Numbered from the stretch's first letter, positions 1 through 7,902 are shown. The stretch is 15,438 nucleotides of DNA from an uncultured Candidatus Planktophila sp. (GCA_937927965.1 CALEZA010000009.1:1-15438); one strand, 5' to 3'. Numbers and translations: made by a program. The notes: generated by a model from the sequence alone, not told the origin.

Positions 1-2501
1 ATTGTTTGGCCGATCTCTGACCGCGAATGAATCACAGTCAAAGTACGACCCGTGGAAAGTTGTCGCAGAATTTCAAGTTCACGCTTTGTTAATGCAGGAT
101 GATTTGAACTCATATTCTTTCCGCGCTCCTTAATCCTCTCGGCCATTGCAGAGGCGAGCTCTTCGTTGTAAACGGTTGGGAATTCGTTTGCTACTTTGAT
201 AATCAAATTGCCCATCTCATTTCGTTGGCGAAGAAAGGTCTCTTTTGCGCCAACCTCCGAACCAACCTTCATTGCTTTCTGCATGGCAGGCAGGGCTACA
301 TTCTCCGTATCAATATTGAGGGAGACTTCTGTGAGGTATTTCCAGATTAGATCTCTCGGATTGTTGGCAGGAAGCTTCTTTGCATCATCATTGATGGTCT
401 TCCTCCCCTTGAATTCATCAAGAGCCATTCGAAATTGCTGCGTATCACGAATATCTGGCGCCCTAGAAATCAGCTTTTCCAGGCGATCAAAATCCTTCAA
501 ACTGCGGCGAACATTCATCTCGCTGATATCAATGAAAGTGTCAAGGTTATGATCAGAAAGAATTGTTGCGGCAAACTCTCGAGCTCTCTTGATTCTCTCG
601 AGTGACTCTCTGTGATTGCCGTTGTAAGTATGGAATTGAATAATATGATTATCTGAAGCGAAATACCAATGCCACATCTTCCACTGGTAGGAATAATTTC
701 GAATCTTTTCGAATAGCAGCAAAGCCTCTTGTGGTCTTGAGAATTCAAGCAGGCAGCGACCGATGATATACATAACATCTAGTGGGCCATGGCTTCCCAC
801 AAAACCATTGCGTTGATATTGATTTAATGCACCAGTAGCCATTTCATGTGCTCGTCGATATTCACCGCGCTGATGAAGATACATCGCATTTATCGCAGTG
901 AGAAAAGTATGCGAAGTGCTGAGTTTTGTCTGCTTTCCCAGTTCTTGAGCCAGCAAGAAGACTTCCTCAACGCCTTCAGATTGATTCCAGATATAGCGTT
1001 TTGTTGCAAGCACGCGAAGGAGATTTATCTGATCGTCCACTCCCAATAGACAGTCAGAAGTTCCAACTTTGACTGTCTTTACTATTTCCTCAACTTCTTT
1101 GAAATTTCCTAAGCTCAAGGCTGAATATGCCGTTGCAGCCACTGCAAAATCCCGATAGAACTGAGAAATATCTGGACTTTGCGAAAGTAGTTGAAGTTTT
1201 GCAATTTCGATTGCAGCTCCTGCAAAATCAAGATCTGCCAGTAAACCAGTGATCACCAGAGTCAAACGCTTTAATTCACCATCCTCAGGTGACTGCCCTG
1301 CAAAGACAGACCAACGAAGGAGTTCGCCACCTTTGCCCTGCGCCTGCTTGATGCGTGCTGCATCGGGAAAAAGTTCGGTAATTTTCTCAACATTTCCAGA
1401 TTGAAATGCATGAACAATTGCTTCGCTAGGGGCGTGGATACTCTCAAAGTAGGTTATGAGTTTCTTGTGCAGATCCATTTTCAGAGACCCTCTTTGGCGA
1501 AGTCTCTCATTGAGAACTTGTCGCACCATTGGCGAGAAGGAATATGAGCCTTGAACATCTCTTAGATGAGCAAAAATCTCCCCCTTATATGCGATATGGC
1601 TTAGAAGATCATATGAATAGGAGCTCTCTAGTACTAATTGCGCCTGTTCATCGGTAAAAATCTCTAGAACGGATAGTTTTTCGCAAATATCCAAAACTTC
1701 AGGATCTGTCTGAGAAATAACCATTTCAACAAGCGCCCTTAGTGGTTCTGATTGAGAGCCCAGGATTTTCTCGATATCACCAACATCGCCATTGATTTCG
1801 AGGTGCGCAAGCAGGAGAGAGGTTGCTGCTGGCCATCCTGCGCCGGCTGCAAGGATTTCTCTTGATTGTGAGTTGAGTGCAACATCAGAGGTGAGTGCAT
1901 AACTTTCGATCTCTTCATCTGAGAATCGGAGATCATTTTGATTGATGACCTTTATCGGGCCTCTTGAAGCGCAGACAGAATAAATTTCCTCAATCTCTGA
2001 ATTGCGAATAGCCACAAAATGAAGATTCTCCGGAAATTGCGCAATCAGCTGTGCTGCGATTTCAACATCTTCATCCTCTTGGGATCGCAAATTATCGAGA
2101 ACGAAAACATAGTCACGGCCTGTCTGAAGTAGCTCATTTCCCCACCTGCGAATTAACTCAGTTGGTCGAATGGGATATTCGGATTCAAACCATGGGGCAA
2201 AACCTGGGATGACTCTACGAGTAGCAGCTATCACCATCGCTGACATTTCATTGTTGCTATCGCCGTTGGCGACAGTTACCCAAATGACTTTCTTACTGTG
2301 GTTTTGCGCCCACTCAGCAACCAGAGTTGTCTTTCCATATCCAGCAGGAGCTATAACAAAGGTGGTACCAGATCTCTCGTTATCAATCCTTGGAAAGAGA
2401 TGGCGGCGGGAGAGGTACTCAGGCGGAAGGGTGGGAATGAGGGTGCGAGAAAGGGTGATTCCTAGATTCTTATCACCTGGCATGGGTGAAGGCTCTCGCA
2501 T
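1..2501 (-). CDS. LuxR-family STAND (LAL/MalT-like) transcriptional regulator, C-terminus beyond left edge
   Basis: An open frame of 833 codons runs without a stop from an ATG at 2501 to the window edge; I read it through in full. Near residues 50-60 it has a Walker A motif, APAGYGKTT, as in MalT-type regulators. A Walker B-like stretch, YVFVLDN, follows roughly 80 residues later. A long helical, TPR-like middle comes next. At about residues 803-833 the start of a LuxR helix-turn-helix is visible (LTKRELEILRQLSTG), truncated by the window. This layout of ATPase, helical repeats and C-terminal HTH is the LAL family: large ATP-dependent activators that sense an unknown ligand. The HTH is somewhat divergent, with His where the family usually has Ala in helix 2. 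The start is ambiguous: ATG 2501, GTG 2507 or ATG 2483. GGGGTGA just before 2501 could act as a ribosome-binding site. It follows the DsbA-like gene by 57 bases, probably in the gabT operon, and might regulate it. Confidence 0.88.
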   Translation of the reverse strand, partial: MREPSPMPGDKNLGITLSRTLIPTLPPEYLSRRHLFPRIDNERSGTTFVIAPAGYGKTTLVAEWAQNHSKKVIWVTVANGDSNNEMSAMVIAATRRVIPGFAPWFESEYPIRPTELIRRWGNELLQTGRDYVFVLDNLRSQEDEDVEIAAQLIAQFPENLHFVAIRNSEIEEIYSVCASRGPIKVINQNDLRFSDEEIESYALTSDVALNSQSREILAAGAGWPAATSLLLAHLEINGDVGDIEKILGSQSEPLRALVEMVISQTDPEVLDICEKLSVLEIFTDEQAQLVLESSYSYDLLSHIAYKGEIFAHLRDVQGSYSFSPMVRQVLNERLRQRGSLKMDLHKKLITYFESIHAPSEAIVHAFQSGNVEKITELFPDAARIKQAQGKGGELLRWSVFAGQSPEDGELKRLTLVITGLLADLDFAGAAIEIAKLQLLSQSPDISQFYRDFAVAATAYSALSLGNFKEVEEIVKTVKVGTSDCLLGVDDQINLLRVLATKRYIWNQSEGVEEVFLLAQELGKQTKLSTSHTFLTAINAMYLHQRGEYRRAHEMATGALNQYQRNGFVGSHGPLDVMYIIGRCLLEFSRPQEALLLFEKIRNYSYQWKMWHWYFASDNHIIQFHTYNGNHRESLERIKRAREFAATILSDHNLDTFIDISEMNVRRSLKDFDRLEKLISRAPDIRDTQQFRMALDEFKGRKTINDDAKKLPANNPRDLIWKYLTEVSLNIDTENVALPAMQKAMKVGSEVGAKETFLRQRNEMGNLIIKVANEFPTVYNEELASAMAERIKERGKNMSSNHPALTKRELEILRQLSTGRTLTVIHSRSEIGQT

Positions 2502-2579
2502 ATTCACCCCGCTGAAAAGGTTAACTCACCCCTTCAAGGGTGAGTTGTTGGGGTGAAATCACACCTCTTGGGTGAATAT
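2502..2579 (-). repeat. Cluster of inverted GGGTGAA/TTCACCC copies between the DsbA-like gene and the LuxR regulator
   Basis: A perfect 9-bp hairpin, AACTCACCC (2523-2531) with GGGTGAGTT (2538-2546), has a 6-base loop. It is nested inside an 8-bp inverted repeat, TTCACCCC (2503-2510) with GGGGTGAA (2550-2557). A third option pairs ATATTCACCC (2500-2509) with GGGTGAATAT (2570-2579), which lies in the end of the upstream coding sequence. A further GGGTGAA lies at 2484-2490, inside the LuxR coding sequence. Transcribed leftward, the two alternative outer pairings would cover the purine-rich GGGGTGA and, in one case, the start codon of the LuxR gene. There is no clean U-tract, so it is not a convincing intrinsic terminator. 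It may control translation of the regulator or be a protein-binding site. Confidence 0.6.
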
Positions 2580-3191
2580 CTGATTGAAAACTTCCTGGGG
2601 CTGAGCCCCTGAGATTCCAAACTTCATATCAATCACAAAGAAGGGCACGCCATTGGCCCCCAGTTGAGCTGCCAACTCTTGATCCTGATTCACCTGATCC
2701 ATATAGGAATCTGAATTGAGAAGATCCTTTGCTGCCTGACTATTAATTCCCACTTCACTTGCGATAGAAAGTAAATCTTCATGAGTGAAGATTGATCGCT
2801 TCTTCTCAAAGTAGGCGGAATAGAGAGCTTCAAGAAGGGCATCTCCAAGCCCACTTTCTTCTGCCCAGAGAATGAGGCGATGAGCATCAGCTGTGTTGCC
2901 TGAGTAGGTTTCACTTAAGTCGTAACAGAGACCTTCGCCATCTGCGATTGAGCAGACATTTGCTTGCATCTGCGCCACTTGAGCTTTATCCACTTTATAT
3001 TTCGAGGCGAGCATTTCATCTGTGCGGACAATTTCTCTTGCAGCAGGCTGTAGTTGAAAAGCTCTATGCCGAACTATGACCTCGCGACCATCTGAATGAG
3101 TTGCTATCGCTTTCTGCAATCGGCGCCTGCCGATAAAACACCAAGGACAGACAACATCGGACCAGACATCGATCTCTATTGGTGTGCTCAC
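2559..3191 (-). CDS. DsbA-family FrnE-like thiol oxidoreductase
   Basis: The protein has 210 residues and starts at GTG 3191. It opens with the thioredoxin-like strand and the active-site motif CPWC at residues 15-18, preceded by WSDVV as in the FrnE/2-hydroxychromene-2-carboxylate isomerase branch of the DsbA family. The cis-proline loop GVPFF sits at about residues 181-185, and an alpha-helical insert lies between. There is no signal peptide, so it should act in the cytoplasm, where FrnE-type proteins are thought to serve in thiol-disulfide exchange or isomerisation. The length is typical of the family. The gene begins six bases after the gabT stop and has no leaderless promoter signature, so it is probably co-transcribed with gabT. 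The true substrate cannot be read from the sequence. Confidence 0.9.
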   Translation of the reverse strand: MSTPIEIDVWSDVVCPWCFIGRRRLQKAIATHSDGREVIVRHRAFQLQPAAREIVRTDEMLASKYKVDKAQVAQMQANVCSIADGEGLCYDLSETYSGNTADAHRLILWAEESGLGDALLEALYSAYFEKKRSIFTHEDLLSIASEVGINSQAAKDLLNSDSYMDQVNQDQELAAQLGANGVPFFVIDMKFGISGAQPQEVFNQIFTQEV

Positions 3192-3197
3192 TTGAAA

Positions 3198-4535
3198 TTA
3201 AGCGACTGCATCAAAAGCTTCGGCAAGAACGCTCAATGCATCCTTAAGAAGCTCATCTGTGATGACAAGCGGTGGGAGGAAGCGAATCACATTGCCATAT
3301 GAACCTGCAGTGAGAATCAGAACACCCTTGCTCTGACAATACTTGATGACTTTAGCCATTAATTCAGGGTTGGGATCTTTTGTTCCAGCCTTCACGAGTT
3401 CAATTGCAATCATTGCGCCGCGACCGCGGATGTCACCAATCTCAGGGTGCTTTGCAGCGATCTCCTTGAGGGATGAGAAGAGAATTGTCTCAAGGTGGCG
3501 AGCGCGATCAACTAACTTCTCGCTCTCGATGATTTCAATTGCAGCAAGAGCTGCAGCGCATGCAATTGGATTGCCTCCGTATGTGCCGCCAAGACCTCCC
3601 ACATGAGATGAATCCATAATCTCTGCTCGCGCTGTAACGGCAGCAAGTGGAAGTCCACCTGCAATTCCCTTAGCTGTCACAATCATGTCTGGCTCAACAC
3701 CTTCATTGTTGACTGCAAACCAATCACCTGTGCGAGCAAATCCAGCTTGAACTTCATCTGCGATAAAGACAATCTTGTTATCAGTCGCAAACTTTGAAAG
3801 TCCTGGGAGGAATCCCTTAGGGGGAACGATAAATCCACCCTCGCCTTGGATTGGTTCAATCAAAATTGCTGCAACATTATGTGCACCAATCTCTTTTTCA
3901 ATCTTTGTAATCACCATCTTGAGTGCATCTTCAGCAATTGTTGCCTGGTCACCCATCCAGCGATATGGATATGGCATTGGCATGCGATAGATCTCATTAG
4001 CAAAAGGACCGAAGCCCTCCTTATATGGAACATTCTTTGCAGTCAGCGCCATGGTGAGGTTGGTGCGGCCGTGATAGGCATGTTCAAAAACGACAATTGC
4101 AGGTCGCTTGGTGTAGTGGCGTGCAATCTTGATTGCATTCTCCACGGCTTCTGCGCCAGAGTTCTGCAGAATTGACTTCTTCTTGAAATTTCCTGGAGTA
4201 AGTCGGTTGAGAGCTTCGCAAACTTCGATATATCCCATGTATGGAGCAGTGGTGAAGTTGGTGTGGGTGAACGCGGCAACTGCTTCCTGCACCCTTTGAA
4301 CTACAAGTGGTGCGGCATTACCCACATTTGTTACGCCAATACCTGCACCGAGATCGATGATGCGGTTTCCGTCGAGATCTTCAAGGATTGCATCAGATGC
4401 TCGCTTAATGATGACAGGAATCGCTGTTCCCAGTCCCCCAGAAACCGCCTCTTTGCGACGCTGCATGGCAGCTGTGGAAAGTGGCCCTGGAATCTCAGTG
4501 GCCAAGTGGCGTGATTGTGGGAGCTTTTCTGTCAT
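3198..4535 (-). CDS. gabT: 4-aminobutyrate aminotransferase (class III PLP aminotransferase)
   Basis: The protein has 445 residues, normal for GabT. It transfers the amino group of GABA to 2-oxoglutarate, giving succinate semialdehyde and glutamate, in the cytoplasm with PLP. Visible class III features are NSGAEAVENAIKIAR (about 125-139), the HAYHGRT segment (152-158), the PLP-binding acidic motif FIADEVQAGFARTG (257-270, Asp260 contacting the pyridine nitrogen) and the Schiff-base lysine in VTAKGIAGGLPL (Lys289). The C-terminal segment (IRFLPPLVITDELL) also fits. The start at ATG 4535 is supported by TAGACT six bases upstream. It leads a probable operon with the DsbA-like gene and the LuxR regulator, and is divergent from an amino-acid decarboxylase. 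Related omega-aminotransferases acting on 5-aminovalerate or putrescine remain possible. Confidence 0.92.
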   Translation of the reverse strand: MTEKLPQSRHLATEIPGPLSTAAMQRRKEAVSGGLGTAIPVIIKRASDAILEDLDGNRIIDLGAGIGVTNVGNAAPLVVQRVQEAVAAFTHTNFTTAPYMGYIEVCEALNRLTPGNFKKKSILQNSGAEAVENAIKIARHYTKRPAIVVFEHAYHGRTNLTMALTAKNVPYKEGFGPFANEIYRMPMPYPYRWMGDQATIAEDALKMVITKIEKEIGAHNVAAILIEPIQGEGGFIVPPKGFLPGLSKFATDNKIVFIADEVQAGFARTGDWFAVNNEGVEPDMIVTAKGIAGGLPLAAVTARAEIMDSSHVGGLGGTYGGNPIACAAALAAIEIIESEKLVDRARHLETILFSSLKEIAAKHPEIGDIRGRGAMIAIELVKAGTKDPNPELMAKVIKYCQSKGVLILTAGSYGNVIRFLPPLVITDELLKDALSVLAEAFDAVA

Positions 4536-4541
4536 GAGATA

Positions 4542-4547
4542 AGTCTA
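4542..4547 (-). promoter_or_regulatory. -10 box for gabT, leaderless
   Basis: On the minus strand TAGACT is followed by six bases and then the gabT ATG. Transcription would start at or next to the start codon. No -35 element is obvious. Confidence 0.65.
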
Positions 4548-4590
4548 AGGCCTCATAAATAGTGCGCCAGCCCAACGCCTTCCCATGGCT

Positions 4591-4596
4591 TAGGCT
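4591..4596 (+). promoter_or_regulatory. -10 box for the Orn/Lys/Arg decarboxylase gene, leaderless
   Basis: TAGGCT is followed by six bases and then ATG 4603. It faces the gabT promoter across a 67-base divergent spacer. AGGA at 4597-4600 is too close to the ATG to be a useful ribosome-binding site. Confidence 0.65.
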
Positions 4597-4602
4597 AGGA
4601 AC

Positions 4603-6036
4603 ATGAGTGACCTACGATACAGTGCGCCTTTACTCGATGCTTATCTCTCCTACTTTGAGAGCGCACGCACTCCCTTCACAATTCCTGGTCATAAGCAGAG
4701 AGCATCACAGTTGGATGCAGGGCTTGGAGCAGTAGTAGATCCAGATACTCCTCTCTATGGAGGCCTGGATGAAATCAAACTCACCCATCAGGTTCTCAAA
4801 AAAGCGGAGAGTCTTGCAGCCCAACTCTGGGGCGCAGATTACGCACGCTTTTCCACTGGGGGTTCCACTCACGCCAATCAAGCAATAGTTCTTTCTTTGG
4901 GAGCACCTGGTGAGAAGGTGGCGATCTCTCGCACTGCTCATCGCTCCATCCTCAGCGCACTTGTATTGGCAGGCCTTGAACCTATTTGGATGTCACCTGA
5001 GATCGATGTTGCCACAGGTGTTCCCACAGGAATTGCACCAGCTGAACTTGCTAAAGCGCTGGAAGAAAATCCCATAGCAGTTCTTCTCACCGAACCTGGT
5101 TATCTAGGCACAATCTCTGATTTGCCTGCGCTTATTGATTTGGCACATAAGAAGAAGATTCCAGTGATTTTAGATGCAGCGTGGGGAGGGCATTTTGGAT
5201 TCCACGAGAGCCTTCCACGCCATGCATTTCAACTTGGAGCAGATGCATTAATTACAAGTACACATAAAGCTCTACCTGGATATAGCGCATCAGCTCTTTT
5301 ACTTGCTCGCTCAGAATTTCTCAATCTCGATCGCCTAGAACAGAGTTTTGAGACCACTCACACAACTTCACCAGCAGGTGCTCCCCTTGCATCCATCGAT
5401 GGAGTCAGGGCACTACTTCAAACTCGTGGGGATGAGCTTCTCTCTTCACTCATTGCCAATGTGGAGAAATTTAAAGCCCTCGTGCAAGCAGAGTTTGCAC
5501 TTCCTATCTTTCTCTACCCGCACGATTTTCCTGCAGGAAGATTTGATCCCACAAAGATAGTTCTTCGCGTTCAACAGCTGGGTGCATCTGGCGTTGAGAT
5601 TGAAAATGAACTTCAAAGAGTTGGCATCCGAGTTGAGATGGCAGATAGAGACACGATTGTCTTCCTTGCAACGATCGCAGATAGTCAAGAACAATTCCAG
5701 ACTCTTGCAGATGCACTCATTCCAATCCTTAAGGCCCGCCAAGAGCAGCGTCGTGAGAGTGCAACTGCTCTGAGTTGGTCGGTTGTGCCAGAGCGAGGAA
5801 TCTCAATGCGAGATGCCTACTTTGCTCACACCGAGATGGTTAAGGCAGAAGAAGCTGTGGGAAGAATTTCCGCAGATTTAATTGCGCCTTATCCCCCAGG
5901 AGTTGCAGTGGTTGCTCCTGGTGAAATTTTGACTCAATCTATTGTGGAAGGTCTTGGTGCATCAAAGGCTGCGGGAGTCAGAATTGCTTATGCAACTGAT
6001 TCAACACTTGCCACCTATCGAGTGGTAAAGGACTAA
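4603..6036 (+). CDS. Orn/Lys/Arg-type PLP decarboxylase (compact, probably arginine or lysine decarboxylase)
   Basis: The protein has 477 residues. It resembles the short, Bacillus SpeA-like branch of the Orn/Lys/Arg decarboxylase family, which has fold type I PLP chemistry and lacks the N-terminal wing domain of the large E. coli enzymes. Visible features are the N-terminal signature TPFTIPGHKQ (about 23-32), the cofactor-phosphate loop STGGSTHAN (84-92), a PLP-contacting DAAWGGH (191-197), the Schiff-base lysine in TSTHKALPGYSAS (Lys222) and the conserved C-terminal PYPPGVAVVAPGE (about 429-441). It would release CO2 from arginine, lysine or ornithine to give agmatine, cadaverine or putrescine. 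An agmatinase-like gene 6 kb away favours arginine, but the substrate cannot be fixed from sequence. Its stop overlaps the converging GNAT gene by four bases. Confidence 0.87.
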   Translation: MSDLRYSAPLLDAYLSYFESARTPFTIPGHKQRASQLDAGLGAVVDPDTPLYGGLDEIKLTHQVLKKAESLAAQLWGADYARFSTGGSTHANQAIVLSLGAPGEKVAISRTAHRSILSALVLAGLEPIWMSPEIDVATGVPTGIAPAELAKALEENPIAVLLTEPGYLGTISDLPALIDLAHKKKIPVILDAAWGGHFGFHESLPRHAFQLGADALITSTHKALPGYSASALLLARSEFLNLDRLEQSFETTHTTSPAGAPLASIDGVRALLQTRGDELLSSLIANVEKFKALVQAEFALPIFLYPHDFPAGRFDPTKIVLRVQQLGASGVEIENELQRVGIRVEMADRDTIVFLATIADSQEQFQTLADALIPILKARQEQRRESATALSWSVVPERGISMRDAYFAHTEMVKAEEAVGRISADLIAPYPPGVAVVAPGEILTQSIVEGLGASKAAGVRIAYATDSTLATYRVVKD

Positions 6037-6506
6037 TCGAACTTTGTAATCGAATAGGAGTAATAATCATGAGGCACTCCATCTTCGATAAAAAGGGCTC
6101 GTAATACTCCTTCGAATTTCCAGCCTGCTTTTTCAAAAGCTTTACGCATTGCATGGTTATTTTCATCAGTAGAACCCTCAATGCGATGGGCTCCTTGTGA
6201 GAAGGCGTAACGAGCACCTTCTGTGAGGGCCAGTGATCCATATCCTCTGCCTCTCAGTTCTGCAGCTATCTCAATTCCCATTTCAAGTGCGCCATTTGGT
6301 CGAGTCGAATCGCATTTACGAAGTTGGAAATCACCGATTAATTCTCCATCGCAGTCAATTGCAAGTTGAAGATAGTGATCATCCCATTGACCTAGATTTT
6401 GAAATCTCTTAAAGAAGCGCTCTTTGCGCTCAGGTTCTACGAGTTCTCGAATCTCGCATGCTCTTTCAAATTCTTCTAAGCGATATGGTCGGACTGTAAT
6501 TGTCAT
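6033..6506 (-). CDS. GNAT-family N-acetyltransferase (RimJ/RimL-like)
   Basis: The protein has 157 residues with the GNAT fold. The acetyl-CoA pyrophosphate-binding motif A is visible as LRGRGYGSLAL (about 84-94), matching the R/Q-x-x-G-x-G/A pattern. It is followed by the RIEGSTDENNHAMRKAFEKAGW stretch typical of RimJ/RimL-like enzymes, in which the Asn-rich segment leads to the AFEKAGW helix, and by a final FEGVLR strand. It would transfer acetyl from acetyl-CoA to a protein N-terminus or small-molecule amine; the acceptor is unknown. The ATG at 6506 overlaps the stop of the upstream SDR gene (ATGA), so the two are translationally coupled. At its 3' end it shares the bases CTAA with the converging decarboxylase. 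Confidence 0.87.
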   Translation of the reverse strand: MTITVRPYRLEEFERACEIRELVEPERKERFFKRFQNLGQWDDHYLQLAIDCDGELIGDFQLRKCDSTRPNGALEMGIEIAAELRGRGYGSLALTEGARYAFSQGAHRIEGSTDENNHAMRKAFEKAGWKFEGVLRALFIEDGVPHDYYSYSITKFD

Positions 6507-7255
6507 TGTGTGCGATGAACCTTGTGGTTGGCCGCTTGCGCTAGTGGACGGATAATCATGGAATCAACATTAAAGTGCTCAGGTAGGGTAACTGACCAGC
6601 GAATAGATTCTGCAACATCCTCTGCTGTCAGCGGCTTATCCACTCCTTCATAGACCTTTGCAGCCTTGGCTGCATCTCCTGCAAACCTATTTAGCGCAAA
6701 CTCATCTGTCTTCACCATACCTGGTGCTATTTCAGTGATGCGAATGGGTTGGCCATTGAGCTCAAGGCGCAAGGTGTGGGCAAGGGAGACCTCTGCAAAC
6801 TTGGCTGCAACATAGCTACCGCCTGTTTCATAAGCGCGATGACCTGCAGTTGAAGTCACTAGAACGATATGACCTTTACCTCGAGAGATCATGGCTGGAG
6901 TGATTGCTTGAGTTATGGCTAGTGTTGCTAAGACATTGAGTTCGTAGGTCTTTCGCCAAATCTCTAAATCTCCATCGAGTGCTGATGAGGCATCAAATGC
7001 ACCACCTGCTGCGTTCACAAGGAGTTCAACATTTCTCTCACCACAACTCTTGAGAATTTCTTTAATTCCGCTTTCAGTTGTGAGGTCGGCAACACAGTAT
7101 TCAATTCCTGGGTTAGATTCTGCAATTTTCTTCAAGCGATCTTTACGGCGAGCTGTCGCAATTACTGTGAAACCACTCTGAGAAAGAGCCACAGCAGTTG
7201 CAGCACCAATTCCACTGCTAGCCCCTGTTACAAGTGCAACTCTCTCCACGCTCAT
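6503..7255 (-). CDS. Short-chain dehydrogenase/reductase (classical SDR)
   Basis: The protein has 250 residues, the normal classical SDR length. The Rossmann motif TGASSGIG is at 10-17, and ATARRKDRL after beta-2 (33-41) suggests NADP(H) preference because basic residues follow the strand. NAAG is at 81-84, the structural Asn at 107 in ELNVLA, the catalytic Ser near 135 in VTSTAG, and the catalytic pair Tyr148/Lys152 in YVAAK. The PGMVKT segment after beta-6 also fits. It resembles YdfG-type enzymes that oxidise hydroxy acids such as 3-hydroxypropionate or serine, but the substrate is not certain. It begins a two-gene unit with the GNAT gene. TACCCT lies six bases before its ATG. Confidence 0.9.
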   Translation of the reverse strand: MSVERVALVTGASSGIGAATAVALSQSGFTVIATARRKDRLKKIAESNPGIEYCVADLTTESGIKEILKSCGERNVELLVNAAGGAFDASSALDGDLEIWRKTYELNVLATLAITQAITPAMISRGKGHIVLVTSTAGHRAYETGGSYVAAKFAEVSLAHTLRLELNGQPIRITEIAPGMVKTDEFALNRFAGDAAKAAKVYEGVDKPLTAEDVAESIRWSVTLPEHFNVDSMIIRPLAQAANHKVHRTQ

Positions 7256-7261
7256 GTGGCA

Positions 7262-7267
7262 AGGGTA
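7262..7267 (-). promoter_or_regulatory. -10 box for the SDR gene, leaderless
   Basis: TACCCT on the minus strand is followed by six bases and then ATG 7255. It is divergent from the DUF4389 gene promoter; the two start codons are only 47 bases apart. Confidence 0.6.
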
Positions 7268-7290
7268 ACGGCAAAGCTGTGACAGTGGAA

Positions 7291-7296
7291 TACACT
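7291..7296 (+). promoter_or_regulatory. -10 box for the DUF4389 gene, leaderless
   Basis: TACACT is followed by six bases and then ATG 7303. This decides the start in favour of 7303 over an in-frame ATG at 7234, which lies inside the divergent SDR coding region. Confidence 0.65.
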
Positions 7297-7302
7297 TTGC
7301 CC

Positions 7303-7887
7303 ATGAGCAACCAAATTGAAACCATTGTTGAAATCCAATACGAGAACCGCGATAAGAAGACAGTTTTCTGGCGTGGAATTCTTGTAGTCCCAGTAGTGAT
7401 CTTTTTGACTGCCTTTACAGAGATGGCACATTGGGGATGGACAAGTGGATTCTTGGTAGTTCCAACACTTTTAGCTTTAGTTTTCCGTGGCAAGTACCCA
7501 AGCTATGTACTGAGCTTTAACCATTCACTCATTGAGCTCCAAACGCGAGTAACGGCTTATGCCCTCCTGCTCACAGATGATTACCCATCGATTGAACGAA
7601 ACCCTAAAGTTGCAGTCCTGCTTCCAGATGTTGAAGGTGGGCAGAAGCTAGGTCGTTTAATTCAGATTTTCAAAGTGCTCTTTGCAATCCCTCTGATCAT
7701 CGTTGGAATTATTTATGCAATCGCTGCTCTTGCAATCACCTTTGCTGCATGGATCACAACTTGGTCAACAGGCACCTACCCACAATGGGCTGGTGAGTTT
7801 GTCCTCAAGACAATGCAGTTCTGGAATCGCATCTATGGCTACGCACTTCTCATGGTCACAGATGAATACCCACGCTTTACTCTTTAA
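7303..7887 (+). CDS. DUF4389 membrane protein with two tandem DUF4389 halves
   Basis: The protein has 194 residues from ATG 7303, with about four hydrophobic segments (about 25-40, 46-62, 124-148 and a weaker one near 170-187). It appears to be a duplication: residues 62-97 contain RGKYPSYVLSF, TRVTAYALLLTDDYPS, and residues 156-192 contain TGTYPQWAGEF, NRIYGYALLMVTDEYPRF. The pattern GxYP...F...R..aYallltDeYP is the DUF4389 signature, common in Actinobacteria and of unknown function. It is probably an inner-membrane protein with the conserved YP/DxYP segments on one face. A longer start at 7234 adds 23 residues that look like non-coding translation and overlap the SDR gene. It converges with the MBL nuclease gene, 15 bases away. 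No function can be assigned. Confidence 0.85.
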   Translation: MSNQIETIVEIQYENRDKKTVFWRGILVVPVVIFLTAFTEMAHWGWTSGFLVVPTLLALVFRGKYPSYVLSFNHSLIELQTRVTAYALLLTDDYPSIERNPKVAVLLPDVEGGQKLGRLIQIFKVLFAIPLIIVGIIYAIAALAITFAAWITTWSTGTYPQWAGEFVLKTMQFWNRIYGYALLMVTDEYPRFTL

Positions 7888-7902
7888 ATTCACTTAATTT
7901 GA

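Noticed and set aside
196-1049. Several open frames on the plus strand at 196-552 and 846-1049
   Set aside because: They are antisense to the continuous LuxR-regulator frame, which I read through without stops.
2523-2546. Hairpin as an intrinsic terminator of the DsbA-like gene
   Set aside because: No run of T follows on the minus strand (TTAACCTTTTC is weak), and the outer repeats extend to the LuxR start, so a regulatory role is at least as likely.
2170-2556. Open frame of 128 codons on the plus strand
   Set aside because: It lies antisense to the ATP-binding region and start of the LuxR regulator, whose minus-strand frame has clear Walker A homology. The plus-strand product has no recognisable domain.
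4597-4600. AGGA as a Shine-Dalgarno site for the decarboxylase gene
   Set aside because: Only two bases separate it from the ATG, and the same six-base position is varied in sequence in the other seven promoters, fitting a spacer between the -10 box and the start.
7234-7302. Longer start for the DUF4389 protein
   Set aside because: The extra 23 residues are not domain-like, overlap the divergent SDR gene and include its promoter; TACACT-N6-ATG supports 7303.
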